Assembly: GCA_934122395.1 (NCBI GenBank)
Contig: CAKOWQ010000001.1
Coordinates: forward strand, 510,422-574,421
DNA length: 64,000 nucleotides
Direction: 5' to 3'
DNA from: an uncultured Bacilli bacterium
GTDB taxonomy: Bacteria; Bacillota_I; Bacilli_A; RF39; UBA660
Shown: piece by piece, positions 52,624 through 62,234 of the stretch
Layout: each line of letters opens with the position of its first letter
Numbering within the stretch: position 1 is the first letter of the stretch
Made by a program: the position numbers and the translations under genes
Notes under the pieces: generated by a model
What the model saw: the letters and a program-made list of their open reading frames with translations, nothing else
What the model was told of the DNA's origin: nothing
The model's database searches: none

Positions 52624-54433
52624 TTTTATCATTTCCTTTCTTTTTATTTAAATAACTTTCCATATCTTCACTAGATATTACTTCATAATTATTTGCTATT
52701 ACTTCTATATCTTTAAAATCATAACTTGGAACATCATAATCAACTGTTATAGTTGCAATAGCATTATCTACTTTTCCATGCTCGTATGATGGAGCATGAC
52801 CATCAGTAGTAAGACTTATGTTAGGATGTTTTAAAATATCATACTTTAAATCTTTTATCGGTCTTTCTCCTCTTATAAATAAAATTGCATACTTGTTATC
52901 TAACATTCTAACTTCATCTGGCGTCATTAAATCTCTACCAGTTTGTTGATAATTTGTTGAATAATTACCATTTCTTCCATGTGATTTACCATAAGTGTTT
53001 AAATCTAAATTTTCTTTTCCCATAAGTTCACTAACATATTTATGAGTGCTTTGTTCATTACCACCTAGATATAAAAACTCATCACAATTACCTAAAATAC
53101 TTTCCCATTGTTTCTCAAAAAGTGCCTTAATTTGAGCTATATTCTGAACAATAATAGATACTGAAACCTGCCTTGACCTCATGACGGAGAGAATTTTTTC
53201 AAAGTCATCAGGAAGACTAACATTTGGAAATTCGTCCATTACAAAATGAACTGGAATAGGTAAACTTCCACCATATTTATGATCAGCTAAATAAAATAAT
53301 TGTTGAAATAATTGAGTGTATAAAATACTTACTATAAAGTTAAATGATGTATCGTTATCTGGTATTAAAGCAAATAATGCTGTTTTCTTCTCTCCTAAAC
53401 TTGGTAAATCTAATTCATCTGTCATAGTAAGCATTGCTAGACTTCTTAGATTAAACTTTTCTAATCTTGATGCTAATGTTATTTGAATTGACTTTAGTGT
53501 TTTAGCACTTCCAGAGTGATAATCTTTGTAATATTTCAAAGCAATATGTTCTGGATTCTTTTCTTCTAGTTTTTCAAAAAGTAAATCAAGTGGAGAAGAA
53601 TACATATCATCATCCTCTTTAACATCTCCTGCTCTTAACATTTCCATAACCATAGTAAAGTTTTGTTCTTCTTCTGGTGCTTCATACCACAAATAAAAAA
53701 TTAGTGATAATAAAAGCATTGATGCAGCAGTATCCCAAAAAGGGTCATTACTCTGGCTTCCTTTTGGTGTTGTTGATTTGAAAAGATTAGTTACAAGTCT
53801 TTGAACATCATTATCACTTTTTAAATATACAAATGGATTATAACAATGACTCTTATCCATATTGATTAAATCCAAGACTTTAACTTCATAACCTTTTTGT
53901 TCTAACAAATAACCTGTATCTCTTAATATTTCTCCTTTTGGGTCTAATGTTACAAAAGAACAATTACACTGCATTATATTAGGTTTTGCATAAAATCTAG
54001 TTTTACCAGCACCACTACCACCACATACCAAAACATTTAAGTTTCTTCTGTGCTTTTTACCATCAAGTCCTATTTCAACATTTCTAGTTAGTATCTTGTT
54101 ATTATTACTATTTTTTTCTTGATACTTCTTGCAGATATTTTTTGCACTTCCCCATTTAGCACTTCCATACTCTTCATTTCTTCTATAATTTTTTCTTGTA
54201 GAAAAGTATAGAATTATTCCACCAATATATATAAACAATAAAAAAAGAACAGTATTCAAACTATTCTCACACATCTTAATATTAAATGGATTATTAAATA
54301 TTTGATTGCTATTTTTTATTATACTAATTAGTCCGTCATTAGAATAAGGTGCTACTAAAAGTGCAATCCATATAATAGGAATAATGCCTATAATTGATAA
54401 GATTATTATTTGTCTTTTTTTATCTTCTTCCAT
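52607..54433 (-). CDS. VirD4-like coupling protein
   Basis: A 608-residue ATPase that delivers the relaxase-DNA complex to the channel. There are two N-terminal membrane helices (IIILSIIGIIPIIWIALLV; VLFLLFIYIGGIILYF), Walker A VCGGSGAGKTRFYAKP, and Walker B VHFVMDEFPNVSLPDD. The RQVSVSIIVQNIAQIKALFE segment is the usual DNA-pump motif. It overlaps the next upstream gene by 14 bases. It is complete. Confidence 0.94.
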   Translation of the reverse strand: MEEDKKRQIIILSIIGIIPIIWIALLVAPYSNDGLISIIKNSNQIFNNPFNIKMCENSLNTVLFLLFIYIGGIILYFSTRKNYRRNEEYGSAKWGSAKNICKKYQEKNSNNNKILTRNVEIGLDGKKHRRNLNVLVCGGSGAGKTRFYAKPNIMQCNCSFVTLDPKGEILRDTGYLLEQKGYEVKVLDLINMDKSHCYNPFVYLKSDNDVQRLVTNLFKSTTPKGSQSNDPFWDTAASMLLLSLIFYLWYEAPEEEQNFTMVMEMLRAGDVKEDDDMYSSPLDLLFEKLEEKNPEHIALKYYKDYHSGSAKTLKSIQITLASRLEKFNLRSLAMLTMTDELDLPSLGEKKTALFALIPDNDTSFNFIVSILYTQLFQQLFYLADHKYGGSLPIPVHFVMDEFPNVSLPDDFEKILSVMRSRQVSVSIIVQNIAQIKALFEKQWESILGNCDEFLYLGGNEQSTHKYVSELMGKENLDLNTYGKSHGRNGNYSTNYQQTGRDLMTPDEVRMLDNKYAILFIRGERPIKDLKYDILKHPNISLTTDGHAPSYEHGKVDNAIATITVDYDVPSYDFKDIEVIANNYEVISSEDMESYLNKKKGNDKNEEQK

Positions 54434-54761
54434 TATCTCTCGTAACTATCCTTGAAAGGACTTTTTTTTTACTAACTTTTTCACTATCATCTAATAATCT
54501 TAACAAAAGCTCATTTACTTCACTTCTTGACTCATTCATACTTTTTAATTTATATCTATAATTATTTAAGGCATTTATGATTATACCTATTTCGTACTTA
54601 TCCATATCCATTTTTCCGTATTCAGATAATTTAATAATTATTTCATCAACAGACTCTGTGGATCTTTCTTGCTTTGATAAATAGTTTCTTAATAAATTGA
54701 GTGATTTTATGATTAAATTACTTTCTAATATTGTAAATTCATACTTTATTGTATCTTTCAT
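54420..54761 (-). CDS. Hypothetical small conjugation-operon protein
   Basis: A 113-residue all-helical protein (LIIKSLNLLRNYLSKQERST; GIIINALNNYRYKLKSM), charged, with a basic tail. Its place between the ArdC-like gene and VirD4 and its overlaps suggest a structural role in transfer. Family unknown. Confidence 0.65.
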   Translation of the reverse strand: MKDTIKYEFTILESNLIIKSLNLLRNYLSKQERSTESVDEIIIKLSEYGKMDMDKYEIGIIINALNNYRYKLKSMNESRSEVNELLLRLLDDSEKVSKKKVLSRIVTRDNGRR

Positions 54762-54763
54762 AA

Positions 54764-55603
54764 TTACCTTTCTTGTTCTCTATTCTTTTGCTTTACATTC
54801 TCTTGCACATAATCACTAATTTGTTTATTAAGTTCTTTAACTGATTCTTTTATTGATGTTAGTTCATTTACAACATCTTTCTTTTCCATACCTTTAAATC
54901 TTTCAGTAATTTTTTCTATATTATCAAATTCAATATCAAAGCCATATTTTTTGCATAACATATATGCTACACATTCTGCTTTTTCATTATCAACTTCCTT
55001 TGTATTATCATATATGTTTATTTTAGCAAGTTCTGTTATTGCAGTTTTAAATGCAATATTACTATCTTCATTTCTACATAAATACAAGACTTTATTTTCT
55101 GTATCCCATTTAGAAGATAAATCATTTTCTAAACTATCAACACTTTTAACATCCATAGGGCATTCATGTAGGAGTGCTTGTAATATCATTTTTTTATCAT
55201 AATTTTTAGTATATGGTTTCATATTAGTTTCAGATACATCTACAAGTTCTTTAGCAGTATATCCTTTGATTGTTCTACCATCTTTAGTAGTGTATGGTTC
55301 TCTAGGATCAAGTATAACAATCTTTTTAGGATACTTACTTTTAAAACTTACATTATCTTCTATCCATTTTTTCATTTCTTTTAATTGTATTGCATTAGGT
55401 AATTGTTTAGCAATTAAAATAGCATTTCTTGGTGTATATAAGTCAAACTTACCTTGCACTGTTAAATACTCTTTAAAAAAATCAGGATTAGTAGTTATTT
55501 CTTCTAATCCCTCATCAATAGTTTTATAAGCATTATCTAACTGTTCTCTTTTCTTTTTAATATATGTTTCTTTATCATAAGATGCTTTTGTTTCTTCTTT
55601 CAT
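54764..55603 (-). CDS. ArdC-like single-stranded-DNA-binding protein
   Basis: A 279-residue protein whose N-terminal ~140 residues (FKEYLTVQGKFDLYTPRNAILIAKQLPNA) match the ArdC N-terminal-like ssDNA-binding domain of conjugative elements. It lacks the zinc protease motif HExxH seen in full ArdC. It probably covers the transferred strand or counters restriction on entry. The C-terminus is a Lys/Glu-rich helix. It lies two bases from the next gene. Confidence 0.8.
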   Translation of the reverse strand: MKEETKASYDKETYIKKKREQLDNAYKTIDEGLEEITTNPDFFKEYLTVQGKFDLYTPRNAILIAKQLPNAIQLKEMKKWIEDNVSFKSKYPKKIVILDPREPYTTKDGRTIKGYTAKELVDVSETNMKPYTKNYDKKMILQALLHECPMDVKSVDSLENDLSSKWDTENKVLYLCRNEDSNIAFKTAITELAKINIYDNTKEVDNEKAECVAYMLCKKYGFDIEFDNIEKITERFKGMEKKDVVNELTSIKESVKELNKQISDYVQENVKQKNREQER

Positions 55604-55605
55604 AT

Positions 55606-56418
55606 TTATCTTTCCTTTCCATTTTTAAACTTTTGTTTTTTTACTTTACCATCAGGAGAATATGTTGTTTTAGTTTTTTTATTAACATCTATTTCTATTG
55701 CCTCCTGACCTTTTTTTATAGTTTCCCTATAATCTTTTGGAACATTTCTATACTTTACTTCATCTTTTAATCTTTGAAGTAATTTACGAACAGATGGTTT
55801 ATTTTCTTTAATAACACCTTCCTGTACCTTTAAATTCTCTAAGTTGGGCTCTGACAGAGGTTTTTGTGTCTTTGCCACATCGGGGTTTGATATTTCGTTT
55901 TTCTCCTTTTGAATTGGTTTTGCTAATATATCATTAGCAAGTTTTTCTTCATCAGAAATAACTGGAATGCCTTTCTCTTTGGCTTCTTTCATCATTTCTT
56001 CCATCCTGTCTTTTTCTATTTCATTTCTAATTGTAATGTTATCAGTTTGAGCAAGTTTAAATCTTTCAACAACACGATTTACTTTTGATGCATCTTCACT
56101 TCTAACCATAATATCTACTATCCCATCATTATCAGGAAGATTTTTATCAATTAAAGCAGTATAAAGTATGCCGTATTTTTTTGCTTCTTTTTCAAACTTT
56201 TTAAGTTCACTTGTTTTAACTGAAAATATTTGAAGTGGACTACCAGATTTTAACATCTTATTAAGTGATGTTTTACCTTTTGTCATTTGTTTATCTTTCG
56301 CCATAGTATAAAGCATAACTGCTATTCTTTCTGCACCAGTTCCACTTACTCTTAATAACATTTCAATTCCCTCAATAGAAAACTTGACCATTTGCTCTGC
56401 AGCTTCACTTGAATTCAT
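55606..56418 (-). CDS. PcfB-family protein (DUF3801)
   Basis: A 270-residue protein. The N-terminal ~160 residues (AAEQMVKFSIEGIEMLLRVSG; GKTSLNKMLKSGSPLQIF) match DUF3801/PcfB, which works with the coupling protein and relaxase in enterococcal conjugation. The C-terminal ~110 residues are charged and disordered. It starts inside the end of the relaxase gene (ATGA overlap), showing coupling. Confidence 0.88.
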   Translation of the reverse strand: MNSSEAAEQMVKFSIEGIEMLLRVSGTGAERIAVMLYTMAKDKQMTKGKTSLNKMLKSGSPLQIFSVKTSELKKFEKEAKKYGILYTALIDKNLPDNDGIVDIMVRSEDASKVNRVVERFKLAQTDNITIRNEIEKDRMEEMMKEAKEKGIPVISDEEKLANDILAKPIQKEKNEISNPDVAKTQKPLSEPNLENLKVQEGVIKENKPSVRKLLQRLKDEVKYRNVPKDYRETIKKGQEAIEIDVNKKTKTTYSPDGKVKKQKFKNGKER

Positions 56419-57722
56419 TTATCTCTCTCCTTTCCTTTTTCATCAAGTTCTTTGATACTTTCTTCTATATCTTTACTTCTTTTTTCTATTCCATCACATA
56501 AAATCACCTCCTTTCGTTTTTGCTTTAACTCTTTTGTAATTTCATTTATTTGACTACGAATTAATATCTTTTCTTCTTCTGTTTTAACTCTTTTATGCTT
56601 TACCCAAAGGTTATGTTTTTTTCCAACTAATTCTTGAACTTCTCTATTTATCTGTTCTTTATAAAATAAAAACTGCTCATGGGTTTCTATCTTTTCCCTT
56701 ACAAGCAGTCTTGTTTGATTTGATATTTCTTCCATTTTATTCAAATCTAATCTAATATTTACTGGAAGAACTTTTCTTGGATATTTAGTTGGATAAACTT
56801 TTAAAATATAACAATAATGTTTAAATAATCCATATAATCCGTGTGCTTTATTCTTTTTATATTCCTTTTTATAATTGTAGTCATTATTATATGATTCAAT
56901 AAAAGGTATTCTGGGTAAGTGTGTATTTTCAATTCTAGTATAAATACTATCTATAGAATAATCACTACCAAATGCTCTTTCAATTCTAATATTTCTTTTA
57001 TATGGACTTCTTCTTATACTTAACTTTCCATATCTTTCTTTTACTTCATATCCCATCTTCTCTATAATATTAATAAAATCTTTATAAGATACTGCCATAC
57101 CTATTGCTCTATCTAAATCTTGTTTAGCAAAAGTATGATAATTTGTCTTTTTAACATAACTTTGATAATAGTTATCATAATTAACTTTCTTAACTTTTTT
57201 ATCTTTAACTACACTTAATCCATATTCCTCACATAATGAATCAGATACTTGTCTTATAAGTGCATAAGTTTCTCTACTATCATGATATTTTTTTCCATCT
57301 TTAAATGATACCGAATTAATAACAAAATGATTATGAATATGCTTACAATTTGTATGTGTACTTACTATTACTTCAAATCTATCTCCCCATATTTCCTCAG
57401 CTAATTTCACTCCTATTAAATGTGCTTGTGTTGGAGTAATTTCTCCCTCTTTAAATGATTGAAAAGCATGATAACCAAGTATTCCACTTTTCTTACCATA
57501 TAACTCTTTAGTAAGCATCATATCTTTATATGGTCTATGAGTAGAACAATTTAAAGATGATACAAAACATTCTTCTTCAGTTTCATAATTTAATTTCTCA
57601 TAACCATCTAGTTTATGTAATTCTTGATAATCTCCATCTCTTGTTGTTTTTTCTGGATTTATAACATAGTCAATAACATGGTCTAATCTTTTTTCAACTT
57701 TCCATATTCCTGTCGTTGCCAT
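56415..57722 (-). CDS. Relaxase (MOBP-type)
   Basis: A 435-residue relaxase that nicks at oriT and pilots the strand. The three-histidine metal motif is HTNCKHIHNHFVINSVSF (about 125-142). The catalytic tyrosine is probably in the N-terminal HVIDYVINPEKT region. The typical DGKKYHDSRETYALIRQVSD helix follows, and the C-terminus is a charged coiled coil. It ends in TGA overlapping the pcfB start. The oriT is likely between 57723 and 58222 but I cannot place it. Confidence 0.93.
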   Translation of the reverse strand: MATTGIWKVEKRLDHVIDYVINPEKTTRDGDYQELHKLDGYEKLNYETEEECFVSSLNCSTHRPYKDMMLTKELYGKKSGILGYHAFQSFKEGEITPTQAHLIGVKLAEEIWGDRFEVIVSTHTNCKHIHNHFVINSVSFKDGKKYHDSRETYALIRQVSDSLCEEYGLSVVKDKKVKKVNYDNYYQSYVKKTNYHTFAKQDLDRAIGMAVSYKDFINIIEKMGYEVKERYGKLSIRRSPYKRNIRIERAFGSDYSIDSIYTRIENTHLPRIPFIESYNNDYNYKKEYKKNKAHGLYGLFKHYCYILKVYPTKYPRKVLPVNIRLDLNKMEEISNQTRLLVREKIETHEQFLFYKEQINREVQELVGKKHNLWVKHKRVKTEEEKILIRSQINEITKELKQKRKEVILCDGIEKRSKDIEESIKELDEKGKERDK

Positions 57723-57783
57723 TCTTCCTCTATCCTAGAACATTCACTAGACACTCTTAAACAAGCATATAAAAAAAGTAATA

Positions 57784-58119
57784 TCATTTATTACCTGCTA
57801 TATTCTTATTTAGAAATTGTAATTTTAAGTCATCAATTAGAATATCAAGTCTAATTACTTCTTCTCTATATTCTCTTTCATCTATAAAGCCAAGTGAATG
57901 TGCTTTTCTTGTAAGTTGATTTATATTATTAGATATTGACCTTAAATCTCTAACAACTTCGTAAAACTTATTGCTTGGTGCTTCTTTTATTGAATTACCC
58001 ATTATAAGATTTCTAACTATATCACTTTCATTCATTCCACTTTTATTACATAATTCTTTTATTCTGTTTTCTTCTTCATCATTAAACCAAAAGTTCTTTT
58101 TATGTGTTCTTCTTCTCAT
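57784..58119 (-). CDS. MobC-like relaxosome protein
   Basis: A 111-residue protein. The N-terminal RRRTHKKNFWFNDEEENRIK and GMNESDIVRNLIM form a ribbon-helix-helix-type DNA-binding unit, and the C-terminus is MobC-like (RSISNNINQLTRKAHSLGF). It binds oriT and helps the relaxase. The start at 58119 follows AGAGGGAAAAA; the frame runs on upstream to 58137. Confidence 0.87.
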   Translation of the reverse strand: MRRRTHKKNFWFNDEEENRIKELCNKSGMNESDIVRNLIMGNSIKEAPSNKFYEVVRDLRSISNNINQLTRKAHSLGFIDEREYREEVIRLDILIDDLKLQFLNKNIAGNK

Positions 58120-58135
58120 TTTTTCCCTCTCTTTC

Positions 58136-58163
58136 AAAAAAAGACTAGTTATATTTCAAACTA
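58136..58163 (-). terminator. Terminator after the InlB-repeat gene
   Basis: Stem TAGTT/AACTA with a T7 tail on the minus strand. It is related in sequence to the terminator at 60779-60805. Confidence 0.6.
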
Positions 58164-58222
58164 ACATCATAATCCATCACTTTTTTCATATAATTCTATC
58201 ATTAATTTCAAGTATTTCATCA

Positions 58223-59473
58223 CTAATTAAAATACCTTTGTCCAGATGAACGAGTCCACGATTCTGAATAACCATTAGTACAACTAACTGCTACCCAATA
58301 TAAATATGGGTAATTATAATTTCTATAATTAGTATGACTAGCAATATATTCTTTTTGTGCCTCTGCTTCTGCTCTAGTTAATGTATAATCGGTAACTACC
58401 CAATAATAACTTGTTGTAGATGGTGCAATTTCTACTCTACCAGTCCAACCTGCATCTTGAAAAACTTTTAGTAATGCTGTGGCATTTCCGTAAGGACCAT
58501 GCCCAGTCATTAACATACAATAAGACTCTGTAACATTTGCAGTTAAACTTATATTATAATCTGGCATTGTATCTACCCAGTTATTCCATCCGTGAAATGT
58601 ATGATAATTATCTAATAGTGATTGGGCATTTAAGTTTTCAATACTATTACCATATCCTACACTTCTTGTAGTCCATAAATTACCATTAACATAATAAGAA
58701 ACGGTATAATAATTTTGACTCCAATTAGCAGTATAAGTTTTATTTCCTATGCCACCAGATACAGTTACATTTTTGCTCATACCATTAATATCTGTACCAC
58801 TCCAACCAGTAAATGTATAACCTTTTCTACTAGGTATTGGTAGTGTATAAGTATCATTTACATTATAACTTGTAGGTTGTCCACTTATTGAGCCACCATT
58901 TAAGTTATATGAAATAGAATATGTATTAATAGTCCAGTTTGCTTTGTAGTTTCTATTACCAATGCTACCTTTTGAAATTACAACATCTTTACTTATGCCA
59001 TTAATGTCTGTGCCACTCCACCCTGCAAAAGAGTACCCTCTTTTACTAGGTATTGGTAGTGTATAAGTATCATTTACATTATAACTTGTAGGTTGTCCAC
59101 TTATTGTACCTCCGTTTAAGTCATAAGTAATATTATAAGTGATAATATTCCATTTAGCGTATATCTTCTTATTATTAATATCTTCTACATTAGAAATATC
59201 TTTGTTATAAATTACATTTCCATTAGATGAATTAGAATAACCTATAAATGTATATCCTTTACGATATGGTGTTGGTAGTGTTGCTGATAGTCCATTTAAT
59301 ATAACCTTTTCATTAGCAAAAGTACCACCACTTGCATCAATAGAAAATTCGTAACTCTCTGCTTTAAACTCATTTGTATAATTTGCAGTTGTATTAAATG
59401 TAGCAAGAGTTATACCAACAGTGCAAAACATAGCAGTTATTGTAATAATTAATAAACTAATTTTTTTCTTCAT
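58223..59473 (-). CDS. Surface protein with InlB-type repeats and SipW-type signal peptide
   Basis: A 416-residue exported protein. The N-terminus (LLIITITAMFCTVGITLATF) is a SipW-type signal peptide of the TasA/BsaA class, and the gene for that peptidase overlaps its start. Four InlB B-repeat-like modules follow (~40-270), each ending in a Trp such as TYTANWSQ. The C-terminal ~120 residues (GHGPYGNATALLKVFQDAGW; TRAEAEAQKEYIASHTN) are an unrecognised domain. It is probably a matrix or adhesion protein. ATG at 59473 follows AAGGAGGTAATC. Confidence 0.83.
   Translation of the reverse strand: MKKKISLLIITITAMFCTVGITLATFNTTANYTNEFKAESYEFSIDASGGTFANEKVILNGLSATLPTPYRKGYTFIGYSNSSNGNVIYNKDISNVEDINNKKIYAKWNIITYNITYDLNGGTISGQPTSYNVNDTYTLPIPSKRGYSFAGWSGTDINGISKDVVISKGSIGNRNYKANWTINTYSISYNLNGGSISGQPTSYNVNDTYTLPIPSRKGYTFTGWSGTDINGMSKNVTVSGGIGNKTYTANWSQNYYTVSYYVNGNLWTTRSVGYGNSIENLNAQSLLDNYHTFHGWNNWVDTMPDYNISLTANVTESYCMLMTGHGPYGNATALLKVFQDAGWTGRVEIAPSTTSYYWVVTDYTLTRAEAEAQKEYIASHTNYRNYNYPYLYWVAVSCTNGYSESWTRSSGQRYFN
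58829..59106. repeat. 62-bp perfect repeat within the InlB-repeat gene
   Basis: Bases 58829-58890 are identical to 59045-59106, at a 216-bp period, the module length of 72 codons. Confidence 0.9.
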
Positions 59474-59954
59474 CAATGATTACCTCCTTATGCTTTTGCT
59501 TTCTATATATGTCATAACCTAAATCAATTACTAATAATGAAACAGTTATAAATAATATATATTTATGAGTGTATATAAAGTCAGCATATAATCCTAGGTA
59601 TGGGATGCACCATTGTGTCCCTTTTCCTAACACTTGCTCGTTATTAACTACCAAAGAATCATTTGTTTGGTTAGCATCTCCTTTTGTAATAAAACCACCC
59701 TTTACTTGTTCTACAATCCTATGTGATATTGTATGATTTTTATATCTATAAACTAAAATATCATCCTTATTAAAGTCATCAAGATCATTGCTATGATAAT
59801 AAAGTAAAGAACCGACTTTTAATGTCGGCTCCATACTTCCAGAAATCACAACTAATGGTGTATGTCCAAAAAATCTTGGTATAAAAATAAGTAGATAGAT
59901 AAGAACTAAAATATACAATATACTAATTAATCCATTCTTAATTTTCATTAACAT
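59457..59954 (-). CDS. sipW: Signal peptidase I, ER/archaeal type (SipW)
   Basis: A ~165-residue membrane signal peptidase of the SipW class, which processes TasA-type matrix proteins. The catalytic Ser is in ISGSMEPTL and the catalytic His in TISHRIVEQ (Ser-His dyad, no Lys). One membrane helix lies before and one after (YILFITVSLLVIDLGYDIY). The start at 59954 follows GGTGA; ATG at 59966 is an alternative. It sits between two likely substrates. Confidence 0.9.
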   Translation of the reverse strand: MLMKIKNGLISILYILVLIYLLIFIPRFFGHTPLVVISGSMEPTLKVGSLLYYHSNDLDDFNKDDILVYRYKNHTISHRIVEQVKGGFITKGDANQTNDSLVVNNEQVLGKGTQWCIPYLGLYADFIYTHKYILFITVSLLVIDLGYDIYRKQKHKEVIIDEEKN

Positions 59955-60001
59955 TTTTTTCACCATAAATAATGAACATTAATTGTTCAACATTCTCCTT
60001 T

Positions 60002-60628
60002 CTACCAAAAATTTTTTGCTTGGTCATATTGCACTGTATCAATTTTAACTGTTAATGTATAAGTAGCATCATCATATCCATTACCAGTTGAAGTAAAAGT
60101 TATAGTTTTACCATCTTGAGAAACACTAGTATTTAAATCTGCTTTAATATCTTTATTAAAAGTTACACCTGTTATAAAAGAAGAAGATGTTTCACTAGGT
60201 AATAATTTAGTCATATTAGACTTACTACCATAGTAATAATAACCATCATCACTTTTAGACCAACTATTATCAAAATTAATTATAGCAGCTACATTATTAT
60301 CATCATCTGTAAGTGATATTTCTTTACCTTTAGCATTTACCCACTTTTCAGTGTATGATGCACGAAGTGCCATATCAATAGTTCCATTATTCGTAACCTT
60401 TACAGTCTTTTCAGTTGTTGTACCAGGTGTCCAATCACTAGGTGATTCAAATACCTCTACTATCTTTGTTTCATACTTTGCAGTATTAAAAATATCTTTA
60501 ATCGTACTACTTGTTGTAAAATATGCAAGTGTACCCCCTAATACTGTAAATAAACTAATTCCTCCTACTATTAACAATTTTGTTCTTTTATCTTTTTTCT
60601 TTTTTACTACATTATTATTTGTTTTCAT
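60002..60628 (-). CDS. BsaA/TasA-like SipW-dependent matrix protein
   Basis: A 208-residue exported protein. The signal peptide (TKLLIVGGISLFTVLGGTLA, then YFTTSSTIKDIFNTAKYETKI) is of the camelysin/TasA type. The mature part (TVKVTNNGTIDMALRASYTE) matches BsaA-type biofilm matrix proteins. These polymerise on the cell surface after SipW cleavage. ATG at 60628 follows GGAAAGGATTG. It is followed by sipW and then the InlB-repeat gene, a typical module. Confidence 0.88.
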   Translation of the reverse strand: MKTNNNVVKKKKDKRTKLLIVGGISLFTVLGGTLAYFTTSSTIKDIFNTAKYETKIVEVFESPSDWTPGTTTEKTVKVTNNGTIDMALRASYTEKWVNAKGKEISLTDDDNNVAAIINFDNSWSKSDDGYYYYGSKSNMTKLLPSETSSSFITGVTFNKDIKADLNTSVSQDGKTITFTSTGNGYDDATYTLTVKIDTVQYDQAKNFW

Positions 60629-60708
60629 ATTATCAATCCTTTCCTTTCTTTTAAACAAATATTTTCAAATTAAATATTAAATACAATCAATTTAACCACC
60701 TCCTTCAA

Positions 60709-60735
60709 TAAAAAAAGATTGAAATTAATCAATCT
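60709..60735 (-). terminator. Terminator upstream of the BsaA-like gene
   Basis: Stem AGATTG/CAATCT with a T run on the minus strand. It is the second of two terminators between 60659 and 60831. Confidence 0.7.
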
Positions 60736-60778
60736 ATCTTAATTTAAATGCATAATTTTCATTCTCATTCTAATCAAT

Positions 60779-60805
60779 AAAAAAAGACTAGTTTATTTCA
60801 AACTA
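60779..60805 (-). terminator. Terminator of the gene ending at 60832
   Basis: Stem TAGTTT/AAACTA with T7 tail on the minus strand. Confidence 0.75.
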
Positions 60806-60831
60806 ATCTCACTAATGAATTGTAATTTGCA

Positions 60832-61575
60832 TTACGATATAAGTTCTATATTTACTGCATTGATTTGTGGTGGATTTGAATCTTCAATTAAACCACTAAA
60901 TGTAACTCTTACTTTATTATTTACTACATAATAATCATTTGTACCATTTGTTGTCCTTGATATTTTCATTGTTACTTTATCCTTCACTTTAAATGATTTA
61001 CTATCTCTTAATACTTCAACAGTTATATAGTTTTTTTCTGCAACAATGATTTTTCCCTCAAAAACATCTTTAGATTCGACAAATTTTATTATTTCTTGAT
61101 TATTTATAGCATCTAATATTTTTGCTTCATCATCAATAAATACTTTCTTAATAAACTTTTCTTGTTCTTCTTTACTATTATTTATTAAACCAACTATTAC
61201 TTTATTAGTTATATCATCAACATAATTGAATGCAAAATTAGATATATCATTATTATCTTCTAAATAATTAATAATATAATTATTGATTTCTTTTGCACTA
61301 AGTTTTTGTTCTAGTTCGTATCTCATAAACCAACTACCCATTTTAACGCCAATATTATTTTCATAAGGTTCATTTGGCGATACTCCAACATATCTAATAA
61401 CTTTATAACCTAATCCCCAATATGTCACTTTACTGCCATCATTATTAACTATTTTGATACAATACTTTGGCTCATGTCCTGTTGTTACTCTACCACTATC
61501 TATATAGTTTGTTATAATTCCCATTGCAATAAGTCCTATCAAAACAATTCCTACGCTAATACATATTTTTTTCAT
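60832..61575 (-). CDS. Membrane-anchored protein of unknown function
   Basis: A 247-residue protein with one N-terminal membrane helix (ISVGIVLIGLIAMGIITNYI) and an extracytoplasmic part. It has a small domain (KYCIKIVNNDGSKVTYWGLG ... YENNIGVKMGSWF), a helical middle and a beta-rich C-terminal domain (KVRVTFSGLIEDSNPPQINA). I do not recognise a family. ATG at 61575 follows GGAGGATTGA. Confidence 0.68.
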   Translation of the reverse strand: MKKICISVGIVLIGLIAMGIITNYIDSGRVTTGHEPKYCIKIVNNDGSKVTYWGLGYKVIRYVGVSPNEPYENNIGVKMGSWFMRYELEQKLSAKEINNYIINYLEDNNDISNFAFNYVDDITNKVIVGLINNSKEEQEKFIKKVFIDDEAKILDAINNQEIIKFVESKDVFEGKIIVAEKNYITVEVLRDSKSFKVKDKVTMKISRTTNGTNDYYVVNNKVRVTFSGLIEDSNPPQINAVNIELIS

Positions 61576-61591
61576 ATTCAATCCTCCGTTT

Positions 61592-61635
61592 CAACTAATT
61601 ACTATTTTTTCAACTAATTACTAAATTGTAATTTA
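61592..61635 (-). repeat. Intergenic repeat unit (CAACTAATTACTA) in tandem
   Basis: Two CAACTAATTACTA copies (61592-61604, 61611-61623) followed by AATTGTAATTTA. Related sequences follow other genes at 60800-60828, 63144-63167, 63420-63440 and 63909-63948. Confidence 0.6.
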
Positions 61636-61638
61636 TGA

Positions 61639-62217
61639 TTATTTATATAATCTAATAACTTGATATTCATAATGATCATTGGCATTTGAGATTCCTACTG
61701 AAATGCCTTTACCATTATTAGCTGTTTCTTTAGCAGAAGATTTTTCTTTGGCTTCTTTTAACAATTCATCAATTTCAGAATCAGTAATTTCTTCATTGTT
61801 GGCTTTAATCAAAAGTTTTGTATACTTTATAGCAGTAGTTTCATCATACTTGTCATTATCCATATAAATAGCACTCATATCAAGAATATCTTTTTCTTTA
61901 TTTCCAGATGATTCAACTGGTTTTAGGTAGAATGCAACATCATCAGTTAGTGCAAACCAATATTTGCCATTATCTACAACCATATAATCATCACTAGCAG
62001 GTGTATTTAATCCACCATCCATTATTTCAGTATTAAATTTAGCAAGAATAGTATTTACAGTTTCTTTCTCAACCCATCCATATTTTTTATAAGTTTCTTC
62101 TAAATCATTTTTAGCATCTTCTAATTCTTTTTTAGAATCACTAACTGGATTACTACATCCAGCAAGTCCTAACGCCATAACCCCACAAAGTAAAATTGCA
62201 AATAATTTCTTTTTCAT
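61639..62217 (-). CDS. Lipoprotein of unknown function
   Basis: A 192-residue lipoprotein. The signal peptide ends in a clear lipobox (MALGLAGC, Cys at ~21) and a linker follows. The mature part is a soluble domain (YGWVEKETVNTILAKFNTEI; VDNGKYWFALTDDVAFYLKP). The family is unknown to me. It may be a sensor or immunity-type surface protein of the element. Confidence 0.78.
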   Translation of the reverse strand: MKKKLFAILLCGVMALGLAGCSNPVSDSKKELEDAKNDLEETYKKYGWVEKETVNTILAKFNTEIMDGGLNTPASDDYMVVDNGKYWFALTDDVAFYLKPVESSGNKEKDILDMSAIYMDNDKYDETTAIKYTKLLIKANNEEITDSEIDELLKEAKEKSSAKETANNGKGISVGISNANDHYEYQVIRLYK

Positions 62218-62234
62218 CTTTCTCTCCTCCTATA

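Noticed and set aside
57723..58222. Origin of transfer near relaxase and mobC
   Set aside because: A site is expected here, but I see no inverted repeat plus nic-like sequence distinct enough to call.
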